Shown here: positions 62,890 through 64,000 of the stretch, piece after piece
Layout: each line of letters starts with the position of its first letter
How positions within the stretch are numbered: the stretch's first letter is position 1
Assembly (NCBI GenBank): GCA_015183035.1
Contig: JACZZP010000004.1
Coordinates: 2,108,001-2,172,000 of the forward strand
Source: Meloidogyne chitwoodi
Lineage: Eukaryota > Nematoda > Chromadorea > Rhabditida > Meloidogynidae
DNA length: 64,000 bases
Direction of reading: 5' to 3'
Program-made: the position numbers and the translations under genes
Notes under the pieces: model-generated
What the model was told of the DNA's origin: nothing
The model's input: only the letters and a program-made list of their open reading frames with translations
Database searches by the model: none

Positions 62890-64000
62890 TTAGTTTTTAG
62901 TTTTTTTTTTAATTTTATTAATTAATTAAGTATTTCTTTTAATTTTTTTGAGTAAATTTATAAGTCTTTTTTTAAGTTTTAAAGACTAAGGCTTATCAAA
63001 ATGATTTCTTATTAAATTATTTTTTTATTTTCTTTTGCTCATTTTTTTATTTTATATTTATAAGAGGGAGATGTTCCAAAAAAGTTTTATTTTTCAGAAA
63101 AAATAATAAATTTAAATGTTTAATTTTTATAAAATTATTAAAAAGTGTGTCATTTTATCACACTTTAAAAAATATTTATTTTAATAAGAATTAAAATTCT
63201 CTTACCTTTTTTAGTTTTTAAATATTTAATAAAATATTTAAAATTAAATGGACTTTGATATCCATGAAAATAAAAATATTTAATATTTGTAAAATGTATT
63301 TATTTTGTTCCTTAATATTTATTTATTGAATGAGAATTGCCGCATAAAAAGAAGAAAAGATTGTTATCTTTTTTTAATCTTACTCATCTCTTATGCTTCC
63401 GCTCCTTTTTTCATTTTTCTTCCTGCTTTTATTGCATGATTCCAATTTTTTAAGGTCAATTTCCTTTTATTTAAGCTTAATTTTTATTTATTTTCTAATT
63501 TTTAAATATTTTTTGCATATTCTTTTATGTTTTTTTATTAATATTTTAGATTTTTTAAATTAAAAAAATTTTTTTTTAATTTAAAAAAGTTGAAAATTTT
63601 TATCTTATTTAATTATTGTTACTTCAATTTTAGACTACTTTTTTAATTTATCTTAAATATAATTTTTATATTAAAATGTAAAAGGTGCTAGAAGTGATTT
63701 TAGGTAGTGGAAAGGGAAAATCTTCTAAAAAAAATTTTTTAATTTATTAAAATACTTATTTTTAATATATTTCTTAATTTAAAAGAATATTCTGTTTCCT
63801 CAATTTTTTCATATTTTTTACCATATAATAATTCATTGTTATTTATTTTATTGGGCATGGAATCTCGTCCTTCTCTTCTTTTGTAAAAGGTTAATCGCTC
63901 TTTTTATTGTTCTCAACAAAAGAGGGCATTTTAAATAAATAAATATCTATTGTTATAATTGTTTTGAAGTGAAATCCGAGCCCTCTTACCTTTTTTTAAA
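62890..64000. other. Long intron of the Robo-like gene (no exon seen)
   Basis: After the donor at GATG|GTTAGT there is AT-rich DNA to the window end with no continuing Ig5 exon. A short inverted pair AAAAAGTGTGTCATTTTATC/ACACTTTAAAAAA is at about 63141-63172. The next exon must lie outside. Confidence 0.55.

Overview
The window looks like nuclear DNA of a nematode, most likely a plant-parasitic (Meloidogyne-like) species. It is extremely AT-rich. Genes are split into many small exons by short AT introns with GT..TTTCAG/TTTTAG borders. The recognisable proteins are metazoan, several of them clear counterparts of C. elegans genes: PKC-2, a D1-like dopamine receptor, the FGF receptor EGL-15, RPN-2, the DENN protein RME-4 and SAX-3/Robo. 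Species-level assignment is inference.

Layout. (1) 1-13.8 kb, + strand: a classical protein kinase C gene with three candidate first exons (2.15, 4.71, 7.28 kb), all ending in the same splice phase, and two alternative carboxy-terminal V5 exon sets (12.5 and 13.6 kb). A foldback element lies in a 5' intron. (2) 13.8-18.35 kb: gene-poor AT-rich DNA. (3) 18.35-22.34 kb, +: D1-like dopamine receptor in ten exons. (4) 22.81-33.03 kb, -: EGL-15/FGFR-like receptor tyrosine kinase, tail-to-tail with the dopamine receptor. Its introns and 3' flank carry a short minisatellite family and several MITEs, including one hAT-like and one TA-target element. (5) 35.05-40.53 kb, -: two tandem F-box-like paralogues, each broken in a coding exon by a different non-autonomous transposon with an exact 8-bp target duplication. 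Further elements lie in their introns and one is nested. (6) 41.22-48.11 kb, -: TBC1D23-like protein directly downstream of proteasome subunit rpn-2, spaced like a nematode operon. (7) 48.69-50.62 kb, +: a truncated and a full F-box-like paralogue. (8) 50.82-52.65 kb, +: UDP-N-acetylhexosamine pyrophosphorylase. (9) 53.26-56.44 kb, +: connecdenn/RME-4-like DENN protein. (10) 56.7-60.9 kb: a rearranged block. It has direct repeats at both ends, shuffled fragments of the Brr2 (SNRNP200) amino-terminal region, and a ~1.7 kb palindrome with nested inverted repeats at its centre. (11) 61.27 kb to the end, +: 5' part of a SAX-3/Robo receptor (signal peptide and four Ig domains), continuing beyond the window.

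The conserved genes cover neuronal signalling and guidance (PKC, dopamine receptor, FGFR, Robo), membrane trafficking (RME-4, TBC1D23) and housekeeping (proteasome, UDP-GlcNAc synthesis). The accessory, rapidly changing DNA is concentrated in the F-box family and in the 56.7-60.9 kb block. The observations most worth following are the alternative ends of the PKC gene, including a V5 tail with Asp in place of the hydrophobic-motif Ser/Thr, and the pile-up of distinct 8-bp-duplication elements in F-box paralogues.
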